Origin: JAWRCU01 sp033542235
GTDB taxonomy: Bacteria; Pseudomonadota; Alphaproteobacteria; Rhizobiales; Rhizobiaceae
Length of the DNA: 64,000 bases
Assembly (NCBI RefSeq): GCF_033542235.1
Contig: NZ_JAWRCU010000005.1
Location: 372,001 to 436,000, forward strand
Direction of reading: 5' to 3'
The position numbers and the translations under genes were made by a program. This document shows, one piece after another, positions 1 to 8,762 of this stretch. The notes below the pieces were generated by a model. The model was given only the letters and a program-made list of their open reading frames with translations. It ran no database searches and was not told the origin of the DNA. Each line of letters starts with the position of its first letter. Position 1 is the first letter of the stretch.

Positions 1-152
1 ACGAAATAGTAGTAGAGCGCCTCGATCGGGTTCTTGCCGAGGAGCGAGAACATGACGGCGCCGGCGACCAGCGTCAGACCGAGCGCGATGAAGGGCGACA
101 GCACGCTGAACAGCGCCGAGCGCTGCGGCCGCTTGATCAGCTCGACGCGCAT
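1..152 (-). CDS. ABC transporter permease, N-terminal part only
   Basis: Only about 50 residues lie in the window and the rest runs off the left edge. The visible part is a short basic N-terminus followed by a hydrophobic segment and a motif like GKNPIEALYYYF, which is typical of permeases paired with YufO/PnrC-like ATPases that import nucleosides or simple sugars through a lipoprotein receptor. The start ATG (152-150) shares one base with the TGA of the upstream ATPase gene (TGATG), so the two are probably translationally coupled. Family assignment is by the conserved start and by the partner. Confidence 0.75.
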   Translation of the reverse strand, partial: MRVELIKRPQRSALFSVLSPFIALGLTLVAGAVMFSLLGKNPIEALYYYF

Positions 153-1738
153 CACGCCACCTCTTTCACGTCATGTTCGACATGGCCGGGCTCGGCACCG
201 CCCATCAGAAGGCCGATTTTCTCGAACGTCGCCTGCGCGATCGGCAGCGGTCTCGACAGCGTGCCATTGTGCATGACGGCGATCGCGTCGGAGATCTCGA
301 ACAGCTCGTCGAGGTCCTGGCTGATGACGAGCACCGCCGAGCCGCTGCGCGCAAGCTCGATCAGGGCCTGCCGGATGCGCGCGGCTGCACCTGCGTCGAC
401 GCCCCAGGTCGGCTGGTTGACGACCATCACGCTCGGCCGGCGATCGAGCTCGCGCCCGATGATGAATTTCTGGAGATTGCCGCCCGAAAGTGCGGCGGCC
501 TCCGGATCCGGCGCGCTCTTCCGGACGTCCATCGCCTTTATGATGCGCTGGGCGGCGGCAGCGATCGCACCCGAATGCACGAAACCCGCTGCACCCAGGA
601 AGGCTTTGCGGTCGGTCTTGTGGCGCGACAGCAAAAGGTTCTCTGAAAGAGTCATGCGCGGCGCAGCGCCGTGGCCGAGCCGCTCTTCCGGCACGAAGGC
701 AGCGCCCAGGAGGCGTCTACCGGAAATCGCGAGGTGACCCGCGTCCCTGCCGCGGATACGGATGGAGCCGCCGTCCTGTTGCCGAACCTCTCCGGAGACG
801 GCCTCGAACAGCTCGCCCTGGCCGTTACCGGCCACGCCGGCAATGCCGACCACCTCCCCGGCTTTCACCTCGAGATTGATATTCTTGAGCGGAATGGAGA
901 ACGGCGTCGCCGGCTTGCGGTCAAGGCCGCGGATCTCGAGCAATGCCGGGTGCGGAGCCGACTCCTCGACCGGCGGACGAACGACCTGCAGCACCTCGTT
1001 GCCGACCATCATGCGGGCGAGAGAGGCTGCCGTTTCCTTGCGTGGATCGCAGTGGCCGACCACCTTGCCGTGGCGAAGCACAGTGGCACGGTCGCACATG
1101 CGCTTCACCTCTTCGAGGCGATGCGAAATGTAGAGGATCGACTTGCCCTCGCTCCTCAGGCGCTCCAGCGTCTCGAACAGCTTGTCGGCCTCTTGCGGGG
1201 TCAGCACTGAAGTCGGCTCGTCAAGAATGATGAGCTCGGGTACCTGCAGCAGGCAGCGGATGATCTCGATGCGCTGGCGCTCACCGACGGAAAGATCCCC
1301 GACCAGCGAGTTGGGGTCGAGCGGCAGGCCATAGCCGTAGGAGAGCGCCTGCGCCTTAGCGGCGATCGTGCCGATCGGCGTCTTGTGGTCGAGCGAGAGC
1401 GCGATGTTCTCTGCGGCCGTCAGCGCTTCGAATAGCGAGAAATGCTGGAACACCATGCCGATGCCGAGCTTGCGCGCGGCACCGGGGCTCGCGATCCTGA
1501 CCGGCTCGCCCTTCCAGCGGATCTCGCCTTCGTTCGGTTCGAGCGAGCCGAACAGCATCTTCACGAGGGTCGATTTGCCGGCGCCGTTTTCGCCGAGCAG
1601 CGCATGGATCTCGCCGCGCCCGATGGTCAGGTTGATGTGATCGCAGGCCGTCAGCGTACCGAATATTTTCGTGAGGCCGACGACCTCAAGCAGGTTCGCG
1701 GCCTCGGAGCCGTTCGCAGCACCCACGGTGCCTCCCAA
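152..1738 (-). CDS. ABC transporter ATP-binding protein, tandem ATPase domains (nucleoside/simple-sugar type)
   Basis: A 528-residue protein with two fused ABC domains. Domain 1 has a normal Walker A (GENGAGKST, residues 49-57), the signature LSVGERQR and Walker B ending ILDEPT. Domain 2 has the degenerate P-loop GVAGNGQGE and the signature LSGGNLQK, as is usual for the second half of YufO/RbsA-like ATPases. It would energise import by the membrane protein encoded just downstream (one-base overlap). No periplasmic receptor gene is visible upstream on this strand, although in many such operons the Bmp lipoprotein gene precedes the ATPase; it may lie beyond the left edge. The exact substrate cannot be read from the sequence; nucleosides or purines are the family default. 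Confidence 0.88.
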   Translation of the reverse strand: MGGTVGAANGSEAANLLEVVGLTKIFGTLTACDHINLTIGRGEIHALLGENGAGKSTLVKMLFGSLEPNEGEIRWKGEPVRIASPGAARKLGIGMVFQHFSLFEALTAAENIALSLDHKTPIGTIAAKAQALSYGYGLPLDPNSLVGDLSVGERQRIEIIRCLLQVPELIILDEPTSVLTPQEADKLFETLERLRSEGKSILYISHRLEEVKRMCDRATVLRHGKVVGHCDPRKETAASLARMMVGNEVLQVVRPPVEESAPHPALLEIRGLDRKPATPFSIPLKNINLEVKAGEVVGIAGVAGNGQGELFEAVSGEVRQQDGGSIRIRGRDAGHLAISGRRLLGAAFVPEERLGHGAAPRMTLSENLLLSRHKTDRKAFLGAAGFVHSGAIAAAAQRIIKAMDVRKSAPDPEAAALSGGNLQKFIIGRELDRRPSVMVVNQPTWGVDAGAAARIRQALIELARSGSAVLVISQDLDELFEISDAIAVMHNGTLSRPLPIAQATFEKIGLLMGGAEPGHVEHDVKEVA

Positions 1739-2209
1739 TCTGTTGCCAGATGTGTTCTATCGTTCCCGCCCACATCGTAGGCGCGCGCACCACTCCGGGC
1801 AAAGTACAGGCAACCTTGAAAGTGCTTAAAGTTCAGGACGGGTAATTTCAAGGCATAGGGACTGTTCAGGTAAGCGATTTCGCCGTTCTGTTAGGCGAAT
1901 TTCCTGTACCCTTCCAGCCCCCTCCTATGTTGCGTCACCGCGGCGGGAGAAGGCCCAGGGTGGAGCTGATTTCTCCGCGCCAGCCTCACTGCACACACCC
2001 GGCGCATACCATGCTCCAATTCCGCTGCGAGGACGATTCGATACGCAACCTGCAGGCGGCAGCGGGATGCGACAGGTCAAGCTCCTGCATTCGCTGGATG
2101 GTGCCGGAACTCCGACCACGCCCAGTCGGTCCTATTGAGTGCACATGGAATCGGCAACGCCATCGGCGGCATCAAGCGGATCGACAACGATCGGCGCCAG
2201 CGCTCGGCG
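1739..2209. other. Intergenic stretch without a supported gene
   Basis: This is 471 bases between two minus-strand genes. Small open frames here have no family resemblance and no good ribosome site. A near-palindrome, ATTTCGCC (1877-1884) and GGCGAATT (1894-1901), separated by nine bases, lies about 140 bases upstream of the ABC ATPase start. It could be an operator or a leader hairpin for that gene. No clear terminator is seen after the decarboxylase gene. Confidence 0.4.
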
Positions 2210-3841
2210 TCAGCCCAACCCTGGCGAGTCCGCCTCTTCAGCCTCATTCAGCGACGTTTCGTCCAGCTCGACGACAGCCGGACGGTTCAAGGCCATCGCA
2301 TCGCTGATCGCAGCTCCCAGGCTCCGCAAATTGTCAGCCTTGGCATAGGCCCAGCCATAGCCGTTGGCGAGCAGCCGAAAGTCCGGCGTGTGGATGTCGA
2401 CTCCGATGGGAGTAACCGATGCTCGTTCCATGTGGGCTTTGATTTCGCCATATCCCCGATTGTTCCAGAGGATCATGATAACGTTCGTGCCGGCCTCGAC
2501 GGCCGTGCCCATCTCCGAGAGCGAAAACTGCAGCCCGCCATCGCCAACCACTGCAAAAACGGGACTAGAGCCGGGTTTGCCAAGCGCCGCGCCGATCGCG
2601 GCAGGAAGCGCGTAGCCCAGGGTTCCATAGCCTGTCGCAGAGCAGAAGAATTGTGCTGGTGCCGAAGCGGCAAATGCCGTGCACGCCGCATAGATGGGCT
2701 GGGTCGAGTCTCCGACAATCACCGCGCCCGAGGCGCTGTCGCGCAGATATTCGATCACCCGAATCGAGGTCCGCTGCCTCGGCGTCAGATCGGCGTTGAG
2801 GGCGTCGCGAAAACGGGCGGCACGACAGGTGCCCTGGCCGGTCCCGCGAATTGGCAGCCTGGCGGCTAGCCTCCCGGCGAAGTCACTCGCATCGGCAACA
2901 ACGGGCAGGTCGGGCAAGCGCCCGCGGACGGACTGTTCTGCGTCAACGTCGCATCTGATAAGAGGCGCGGAAAGCGATTGATGCTCGACCAATCGATCTT
3001 CGAAATCGGTTGGGCCGAGTTCAGTTCCAATGGCGAGGATCAGGTCCGCTTCCTGCATAGCCGCTCCACCGACCTGGCCACCGGGCCAAACGGGAAGCGC
3101 CAGGGGATGGTCTCCGGCGAGGATCCCTCGGCCGTTGACGGTCATCAGGACCGGCGCATCCAACCGCTCCGCGAGTTCCCTGATCGCTTCAGCCGCTCTA
3201 ACGGCGCCGCCGCCTGCTATGATCAGTGGACGAGCCGATCGCTCGCACAGACCCGCAGCCGTAGAAAGTACGGTTTCCGGCGCGGACGGTCGCGACGGAA
3301 CTGCCAGCTTGCGCGCCGGGCCGAGCCGGGTGGCATCAGCCGTCAAGAGATCAACGGGAATTTCGATATGAATTGGCCTCGGCCGCGCCGACGCGAAAAT
3401 CGCCAGGGCGCGCGACAGTACCATCGGGAACTCCTCGACCGTTAGCACCGTATGACTGAACGCCGAGACCTGGGACATCAGTTGCTGCTGATCGGGAAGC
3501 TCGTGCAGATGTCCCGCCCCCGAACCCATGGCTCCTGCCGAATTCACGGTCGAAATCACCAGCATCGCGATTGAATCGCCGTAAGCCTGGCCCATCGCCG
3601 TTGCAATGTTGGTCAAACCGGGCCCGGTGATCGCAAAGCAAACTCCCGGTCGGCCAGTTACGCGTGCGTAGCCGTCGGCCATGAACCCGGCCCCCTGCTC
3701 GTGCCGGGGCGTGATATGGGTGATCCCGCTGCCATCCAGGGCGCGATAGAGCTCAATCGTATGGACGCCCGGTATGCCGAAGACGGTGTCGACCCCGTTC
3801 GCCGCAAGCGTTTGGACAATCCAGGTAGCAAGATTCGTCAC
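2210..3841 (-). CDS. Thiamine-diphosphate-dependent 2-oxo-acid decarboxylase, AruI-like (5-guanidino-2-oxopentanoate decarboxylase family)
   Basis: A member of the acetolactate-synthase/benzoylformate-decarboxylase superfamily, 543 residues from the chosen start. The N-terminal Pyr domain has the catalytic glutamate in RHEQGAGFMADG (E48). A central domain follows. The C-terminal PP domain has the TPP motif starting VVGDGG and ending in a paired Asn (ILWNN). The N-terminal motif GIPGVHTIELYR and the LHELPDQQ segment resemble AruI, which decarboxylates 2-ketoarginine in the arginine transaminase route, more than true acetolactate synthases. The start is GTG at 3841, overlapping the stop of the M20 hydrolase as GTGA; a longer frame reaching 3931 would overlap that gene by 94 bases and is less likely. 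An aminotransferase in the divergent arm (11680) could supply the 2-oxo acid. The substrate is inferred, not proven. Confidence 0.8.
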   Translation of the reverse strand: MTNLATWIVQTLAANGVDTVFGIPGVHTIELYRALDGSGITHITPRHEQGAGFMADGYARVTGRPGVCFAITGPGLTNIATAMGQAYGDSIAMLVISTVNSAGAMGSGAGHLHELPDQQQLMSQVSAFSHTVLTVEEFPMVLSRALAIFASARPRPIHIEIPVDLLTADATRLGPARKLAVPSRPSAPETVLSTAAGLCERSARPLIIAGGGAVRAAEAIRELAERLDAPVLMTVNGRGILAGDHPLALPVWPGGQVGGAAMQEADLILAIGTELGPTDFEDRLVEHQSLSAPLIRCDVDAEQSVRGRLPDLPVVADASDFAGRLAARLPIRGTGQGTCRAARFRDALNADLTPRQRTSIRVIEYLRDSASGAVIVGDSTQPIYAACTAFAASAPAQFFCSATGYGTLGYALPAAIGAALGKPGSSPVFAVVGDGGLQFSLSEMGTAVEAGTNVIMILWNNRGYGEIKAHMERASVTPIGVDIHTPDFRLLANGYGWAYAKADNLRSLGAAISDAMALNRPAVVELDETSLNEAEEADSPGLG

Positions 3842-5076
3842 CGCATGTCCCCCCAGAGCAATCGCGCGCACGCTCCGGCAAGGGCCTGGCAGCCGAGGAC
3901 GATATCCTCGTCTCGCGTGTTCTCGTCCCAATGATGGCTGATGCCGCCAATCGATGGGACGAACAGCATGCCGGCCGGCATCACCTGCGCGAGGATCTGT
4001 GCGTCGTGGCCGGCGCCGCTCGGCATTCGCATCACCCGGCCGGGTGAAGCTTGCTCCGCGGAGAGTTCCAAGGCCTTCTGCAGGCGGGCGTCCATAGATT
4101 GCGGGTTTGTCCGGCTCTCCACTTGCAACCCAATCTCACATCGACTTGCGGCACCCGCCTCGGCGACCATGTCGCGCAAGGCTGAATCCAGTCGGGCGAG
4201 TACGGCGTCATCGGCGTCACGGACTTGCAGCATGACTTCGGCCAGGTCCGGGATGATGCTGACCTGCCCGGGCTCGAGACGGATGCTGCCAACCGTCCAG
4301 ACTGTCCGCTCAGCAGCGATCGCGCGAAACCGCTCATGGATTCGATGAAGAAGCGCAACAGCGGCGGCGCCAGCGTCCTTGCGGATCGCCATGCGAGTGG
4401 TCCCGGCGTGGTTTCGCTGTCCCCGAAAACTGAGGCGATACTGCACGATGCCTACGATGCTGCTCACTACCCCCAGCGAAAGGTCGTGGGCATCCAAATA
4501 GTCGCCCTGCTCGATATGGGCTTCGAGATAGCCGAGATAGCACGACGGATCGATGCGAAAGCGCGGCCGTCCCTCAAGTCCTGCCGATGCAAGCGCCTGC
4601 CGGAGCGGAGTACCGGTGGTGGCGCAGCGCGACTGATCAATCTCGGCCTCGGACAGCTCGCCTATTGCTGACCGGCTCCCGAGAAAGCTGGCGAAATGCG
4701 CCTCCTCGTCCGCCCAGTCCACTGGCTCGACGGCGACGTCAGGATCGCCGAGCTTTGCAATCGCCAGCGCAATCTCCAAGGCGAAGACCACACCCAATGC
4801 GCCGTCCAGCCAGCCTGCATGATTCTGCGAATCCGAATGCGAGCCGACGAGGAGCCGCCTGCGGGCATGCGGCGCACGACCGAGGATATTTCCAATGCCA
4901 TCTAGCTCCGGCTCCAGGCGCGCTTCGCGCATGCGATCCATGAGCCACGCTCGAGCAGCCATGTCCTGCGGCGAAAATGTCGGCCGGTGCACACCTGTCA
5001 GGTGGGCACCGAACGTCGCCAGGCAGCGCAAATTCGACAGCAGGCGATCGGGATCGATCTCGAGTTTGGTCTGCAA
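3838..5076 (-). CDS. M20-family Zn hydrolase, N-carbamoyl-L-amino acid hydrolase/allantoate amidohydrolase type
   Basis: A 412-residue metallo-hydrolase of the HyuC/AmaB group. Metal-ligand motifs are in the usual order: GSHSDS (H80, D82), GWLDGALGV (D91), the DEEAHFASF acid pair, the HIEQGDYLD histidine, and a C-terminal SGAGHDAQ with the last ligand histidine. Between them lies the dimerisation domain with the RxNHAGTTxM substrate-binding motif (seen as QRNHAGTTRM). Family members hydrolyse carbamoyl or ureido groups from amino-acid derivatives, giving ammonia and CO2. It follows the ABC importer genes and overlaps the decarboxylase start by four bases (GTGA), so it belongs to the same operon. 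It could release an amino acid from a carbamoylated intermediate; whether the natural substrate is a carbamoyl amino acid or allantoate-like cannot be told. Confidence 0.82.
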   Translation of the reverse strand: MQTKLEIDPDRLLSNLRCLATFGAHLTGVHRPTFSPQDMAARAWLMDRMREARLEPELDGIGNILGRAPHARRRLLVGSHSDSQNHAGWLDGALGVVFALEIALAIAKLGDPDVAVEPVDWADEEAHFASFLGSRSAIGELSEAEIDQSRCATTGTPLRQALASAGLEGRPRFRIDPSCYLGYLEAHIEQGDYLDAHDLSLGVVSSIVGIVQYRLSFRGQRNHAGTTRMAIRKDAGAAAVALLHRIHERFRAIAAERTVWTVGSIRLEPGQVSIIPDLAEVMLQVRDADDAVLARLDSALRDMVAEAGAASRCEIGLQVESRTNPQSMDARLQKALELSAEQASPGRVMRMPSGAGHDAQILAQVMPAGMLFVPSIGGISHHWDENTRDEDIVLGCQALAGACARLLWGDMR

Positions 5077-5107
5077 GATAAACCTCTTCTGAGGCCTTTA
5101 GGGCGTC

Positions 5108-5911
5108 TTAAGCTGCCGCTTCTGTGTTTCCCGAAAGGACGGCGGAAAGGAAGGCCCGTGTACGCGGCTCGGAAGGACGATCCAATACCTCGCGCGGCGT
5201 CCCGACTTCGACCACCTTGCCTTCAGCCATAAAGACGACCTTGTCTGCCACTTCACGCGCAAAGTTCAGTTCATGCGTGACGACCACCATCGTCATACCG
5301 GTTGCAGCCAGATCACGCATGACCGTCAGCACTTCGCCGACCAGTTCTGCGTCGAGAGCCGAGGTGGGTTCGTCGAACAGCATGAGCTTGGGATGCATGG
5401 CTAGCGCCCGCGCGATCGCGACACGCTGCTGCTGTCCCCCCGAGAGCTGCGCCGGGTAACTGCCTGCCTTGAGTTCCATGCCCACGCGGTCGAGCAGCGC
5501 CTGGGCTTCCGCCACCGACTCCTCTCGTGTCCGCCGCAGCACGTGTACCGGTCCCTCGATGACGTTCTCCAACGCCGTCATGTGCGGGAACAGGTTGAAT
5601 CGCTGGAACACCATGCCGGTTGCCCGACGCTGGCGTGCAATCTCATGCTCGCTCAGTCGGTGGACGACGCCGCCTTCGACCCGGTAGCCCACCAGTTCAC
5701 CATCTAGATAGAGACTGCCGGCATCAATTCGTTCGAGCTGATTGATGCAGCGCAGGAATGTGGTCTTTCCGGAGCCGGACGGTCCCACGATGCAGACGAC
5801 TTCGCCCGGCAAGACATCCAGTGTGACGCCCGACAGCGCTTGAAAGTTGCTGAACCACTTGCCTACCTGGTGAGCGCGGACAATCGGAAGCTCTCTGCGG
5901 GTGCTCAGCAC
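5108..5911 (-). CDS. Polar amino acid ABC transporter, ATP-binding protein
   Basis: A 267-residue HisP/GlnQ-type ATPase. Walker A is GPSGSGKTT (43-51), the signature is LSGGQQQR, Walker B ends MLFDEPTSALD, and a His switch lies in VVTHEL. The GTG at 5911 is chosen as start: it has a GGAG about 8 bases upstream and overlaps the last codons of the permease gene by seven bases. A longer frame to 5959 would overlap the permease by more than 50 bases. It energises the permease and binding protein encoded immediately upstream. Confidence 0.85.
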   Translation of the reverse strand: MLSTRRELPIVRAHQVGKWFSNFQALSGVTLDVLPGEVVCIVGPSGSGKTTFLRCINQLERIDAGSLYLDGELVGYRVEGGVVHRLSEHEIARQRRATGMVFQRFNLFPHMTALENVIEGPVHVLRRTREESVAEAQALLDRVGMELKAGSYPAQLSGGQQQRVAIARALAMHPKLMLFDEPTSALDAELVGEVLTVMRDLAATGMTMVVVTHELNFAREVADKVVFMAEGKVVEVGTPREVLDRPSEPRTRAFLSAVLSGNTEAAA

Positions 5912-6744
5912 GACTTGACTCCACTCGAGATGCCGCGGGACACCCGCCGCTCGACCCATAGTTGAAGCATCGAAAACAACGAGACGATCACAAGATACCA
6001 GACCGCCGCGACAAACAGCATCTCCATGATCTTCGTGTTGACATAGTATATGTCCTGCGCGGTACCGGTCAGTTCAAGGAACCCGACAACGCTGGCGAGC
6101 GAGCTCATCTTGAGCAGGCCGATAAATTCGTTTCCAAGCGGCGGGATCACCACGCGCAACGCTTGCGGCAAAACGATCCGCCGGAAGGTGAGCGCATAGC
6201 CCATTCCTATCGATTTCGCTGCTTCGTGTTGTCCGACGTCGATCGCCAGCAGACCGGAGCGGATGACTTCGGACGTATAGGCACCCTCGTGCAGGCTGAA
6301 CGCAATAAGCGCCGCAGCGAAAGGTGTCATGACAGCGACGGTCGGTGCCTCCCAAACGCCGGGAATACCAATGATTGGGAAGATCAGGGCGAGGTTATAC
6401 CACATCAGCAATTGCAGGAGGATCGGCGCACCGCGGAACAGCCAGGTGTAGAACGCTGCGGCCGCGGATATGACCGGGTTGGCCGATGTTCTGCCGATGG
6501 CGGTCAGCGTGCCGATCAGCACGCCGACGACCATCGAGATGACGGACAGGACGATAGTCATTGCAACACCCCGCAACACGCGAGGGTTGAACAGGTATTC
6601 CCGCACCGTATTCCAGTCGATGTTGCCGACTGCGAACGCCCAGCCGATGTAGCCCAGTACGACGAGCAGAACCGTCGCACCGAACCATCGGCCATAGTGG
6701 CGCGGCCGGGCATGCGGAAGCGCTGAGATGTCGATATTGACCAA
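5905..6744 (-). CDS. Polar amino acid ABC transporter permease (HisM/GlnP family)
   Basis: A 279-residue inner-membrane protein with a cytoplasmic N-terminus of about 20 residues, one hydrophobic segment, then the five-helix BPD_transp_1 core. The EAA loop with EAAKSIGMGYALTFRRIVLPQALR is characteristic of the HisMQ type. A single permease gene is present, so the transporter probably uses a homodimer. It lies 36 bases downstream of the binding-protein gene and overlaps the ATPase start. Confidence 0.87.
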   Translation of the reverse strand: MVNIDISALPHARPRHYGRWFGATVLLVVLGYIGWAFAVGNIDWNTVREYLFNPRVLRGVAMTIVLSVISMVVGVLIGTLTAIGRTSANPVISAAAAFYTWLFRGAPILLQLLMWYNLALIFPIIGIPGVWEAPTVAVMTPFAAALIAFSLHEGAYTSEVIRSGLLAIDVGQHEAAKSIGMGYALTFRRIVLPQALRVVIPPLGNEFIGLLKMSSLASVVGFLELTGTAQDIYYVNTKIMEMLFVAAVWYLVIVSLFSMLQLWVERRVSRGISSGVKSC

Positions 6745-6780
6745 GGGCCGGCCCTCGCTGGCTCGAGAGAGCGATGCGCC

Positions 6781-7611
6781 TTACGGCGCTGCCCCCTGAT
6801 TGACCGTGGGCTTATCCAGCGCACTCGCCTGAATGCCCCATTTCGCGATCAGTTCGGAATATTTGCCGCTCGTGAATACCTTTTCCAGAGCCGCAAGCAC
6901 TGCATCGCGCAACTCCGGGTCATCCTTGCGGAAACCTATTCCGACCTTCACGTCTGTGAAGGGACCGCCCAAGGTCCGAAACGGACCCTCCTTGCTTGCC
7001 AGAACGGTCGGAATTGCTTCGGTCCCTTGCAGGGAGCCCTGAGCACGTCCTTGATTCAGATAGAGAAACTCTGACGCCATGTCCGTGTCGGTGATTACTT
7101 CGATCGGCGGAAGTCCGGCGGACACGCAGTTCTCGGAGCTCCACTTCTCGACCGAGGCCGGATAAGACGTGCCGCGATTGGCGGTGACCACCTTACCGCA
7201 GAGATCGATTGGCTTCTGGATATCGGAATTTCTGTCCAGCGTGAAAAAGACGGCACCGGCGCTCAGATAATCGACGAAATCGAAGTTCTCACGGCGAGCC
7301 GGTGTATCGTACATGCCGCTGATGATCAGGTCGATACGCTTGGATTGAAGGTTCGGCGTCAGCCCTTCGAAACGCGAATGTACATAGGCGAGTTTGACGC
7401 CAAGCTCTTGAGCAATGGCGTTGATCAGATCGACATCGAACCCGACCAACTCGCCCGTCTTGGGATCCACGAACTCCATCGGAGGATGATCCCGTTCGAT
7501 GCCGACATTGATCAGGCCTGCACCGGTGATGCGTTCGGGAAGCTGTTGAGCCCCGGCCGCGGCGGTGGAAAGCAGGATTGCGGCAGATATGCCCAGAAGA
7601 CGGTTGATCAT
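6781..7611 (-). CDS. Amino acid ABC transporter substrate-binding protein (family 3)
   Basis: A 276-residue periplasmic receptor with a signal peptide (MINRLL, a hydrophobic stretch, cleavage near AAGAQQ) and a family-3 SBP fold: VGIERDHPPMEFVD near the N-terminus, GFDVDLINAIA, and a conserved DLIISGMYDTPAR segment matching the ligand loop with Thr and Arg that grips the amino-acid carboxylate. ATG at 7611 is preferred over an in-frame TTG at 7620 because GGA lies six bases ahead of it. It is the first transporter gene of the operon that continues with permease, ATPase, carbamoylase and decarboxylase, so the ligand is probably the substrate of those enzymes. Confidence 0.86.
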   Translation of the reverse strand: MINRLLGISAAILLSTAAAGAQQLPERITGAGLINVGIERDHPPMEFVDPKTGELVGFDVDLINAIAQELGVKLAYVHSRFEGLTPNLQSKRIDLIISGMYDTPARRENFDFVDYLSAGAVFFTLDRNSDIQKPIDLCGKVVTANRGTSYPASVEKWSSENCVSAGLPPIEVITDTDMASEFLYLNQGRAQGSLQGTEAIPTVLASKEGPFRTLGGPFTDVKVGIGFRKDDPELRDAVLAALEKVFTSGKYSELIAKWGIQASALDKPTVNQGAAP

Positions 7612-7690
7612 GTGTTCCAATTCTTTTTGCGATGCGGGAGATGATTTTACGCTACTTGCCGATCCCGCCTCGGCGAGAGCCGTTTAGACT

Positions 7691-8605
7691 TCACACGATT
7701 GGACGCGCGATCTGCGGCACCGGTTGTTCCCAGAATGGCAACCGCTCCCGGCGCGGCGTCCACTCTCCCCGATCCATCAGACCGCGGATGTGATTTCCGA
7801 TCTCTTCCATCGTTGCGAACCAGACCCCGCCCTTGCTGGTCATGTATTCCAGCAGGTCCACCATTGCCTGCGCCCGCGCTGGACGGCCGGACAGGAACGG
7901 GTGCCAGACCGACGACCAAAGGCCCCCTCCGGACCATGCCGCATCAAACTCGGCGCGGAACACAGCCATTGCCTGCGCCGGCGACTGGATCGGCAGCATG
8001 TGATTGAAGTCGCGGCTGTTCATGTATTGGGGCCAGTCGTCCAGCGCATGGTCCGACGGCAACTCGATGATGGAGCCGCGGTCGTTCTCGATCAAGTACG
8101 GAACGTCATCGCCCGCAAGCGAGGCATCATAGCTGAAGCCCTCATCCAGCAGGAGATCAAGGGTGGCTGGCGAAAAAGCGCCGGAAGGACAGCGGTAGCC
8201 GGCCGGGCGCTTACCCGTCACCTTCTCGATCGCCTTGATGCCGGCACGCATCACCTTCGCCTCGTCGGCGGGCGCCAGGCTGTTGACGCGCTCATGAAGC
8301 CAACCATGGTGGCCGATTTCGTGCCCGGCTTCTGCAAGATGCTCGATTGCGTGCGGATAGGTCTCTACGCACCAACCGGGCACAAACACGGTCTGACGTA
8401 TGCCAAAGTGGTTCCAGATCCGGACCAGGCGGGGAACCGCCACATTGGGACCATAACGCAGGGCAGAGGAAAGCGTGATCCGCCGCCGGGAATCTTCCGG
8501 GTAGTAGAGGTGCAGCAGACTTTCCGCATCGAGATCAAATGCAAAGCACACCGCACAGCGGGCTCCATTGGGCCACTCGGGTGGATTGTCAATCAGCTTC
8601 AACAT
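7691..8605 (-). CDS. Polysaccharide-deacetylase-fold (NodB) hydrolase, PuuE/cyclic-imidase-like
   Basis: A 304-residue single-domain NodB-fold protein. It has the acidic pair in FAFDLDAE (D24, D26), the metal histidines in EIGHHGWLHE (H100, H104), the YRCPSGAFSP arginine-proline motif, and a C-terminal VWHPF histidine. No signal peptide is present, so it is cytosolic, which fits the PuuE allantoinase/cyclic imidase branch rather than cell-wall deacetylases. ATG at 8605 is chosen because GAGGGG lies six bases upstream; an in-frame ATG at 8620 has a poor site. It is first in the minus-strand direction from the tetR intergenic region, 79 bases before the ABC binding-protein gene. In this setting it may open a hydantoin- or imide-like ring; that is inference. 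Confidence 0.75.
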   Translation of the reverse strand: MLKLIDNPPEWPNGARCAVCFAFDLDAESLLHLYYPEDSRRRITLSSALRYGPNVAVPRLVRIWNHFGIRQTVFVPGWCVETYPHAIEHLAEAGHEIGHHGWLHERVNSLAPADEAKVMRAGIKAIEKVTGKRPAGYRCPSGAFSPATLDLLLDEGFSYDASLAGDDVPYLIENDRGSIIELPSDHALDDWPQYMNSRDFNHMLPIQSPAQAMAVFRAEFDAAWSGGGLWSSVWHPFLSGRPARAQAMVDLLEYMTSKGGVWFATMEEIGNHIRGLMDRGEWTPRRERLPFWEQPVPQIARPIV

Positions 8606-8660
8606 TCGGACCCCTCGCATTTCGGAGTTGCTCGCCGAGCGTCCGTCAGCTATTGCCGAC

Positions 8661-8700
8661 TATAAATTTAGTGTCAACTCCATTTTTTTAGTCGCCACTA
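8661..8700. promoter_or_regulatory. Palindromic operator between the divergent hydrolase and tetR genes
   Basis: Two inverted half-sites, TAGTGTCAACT (8669-8679) and AGTCGCCACTA (8690-8700), are separated by ten bases and match at 9 of 11 positions. The site is almost centred between the two divergent starts (8605 and 8763). The surrounding 36 bases recur in inverted orientation just after tetR (9387-9426; 29 of 36 positions identical by hand alignment). Placement next to a TetR gene suggests it is that protein's binding site. Confidence 0.6.
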
Positions 8701-8762
8701 GAAATTAACGCCAGAACCGGTCTAAGTCTGGGCCGAGTTTCGACGCAATTGAAGGAAGCAGC

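Noticed and set aside
2135..2869. A 244-codon plus-strand frame opposite the TPP decarboxylase
   Set aside because: Shadow of a conserved enzyme gene; no ribosome site or domain.
3842..3931. A 30-residue N-terminal extension of the TPP decarboxylase
   Set aside because: It overlaps the upstream hydrolase gene and has no resemblance to the family N-terminus; the GTG overlapping the stop codon gives the standard start.
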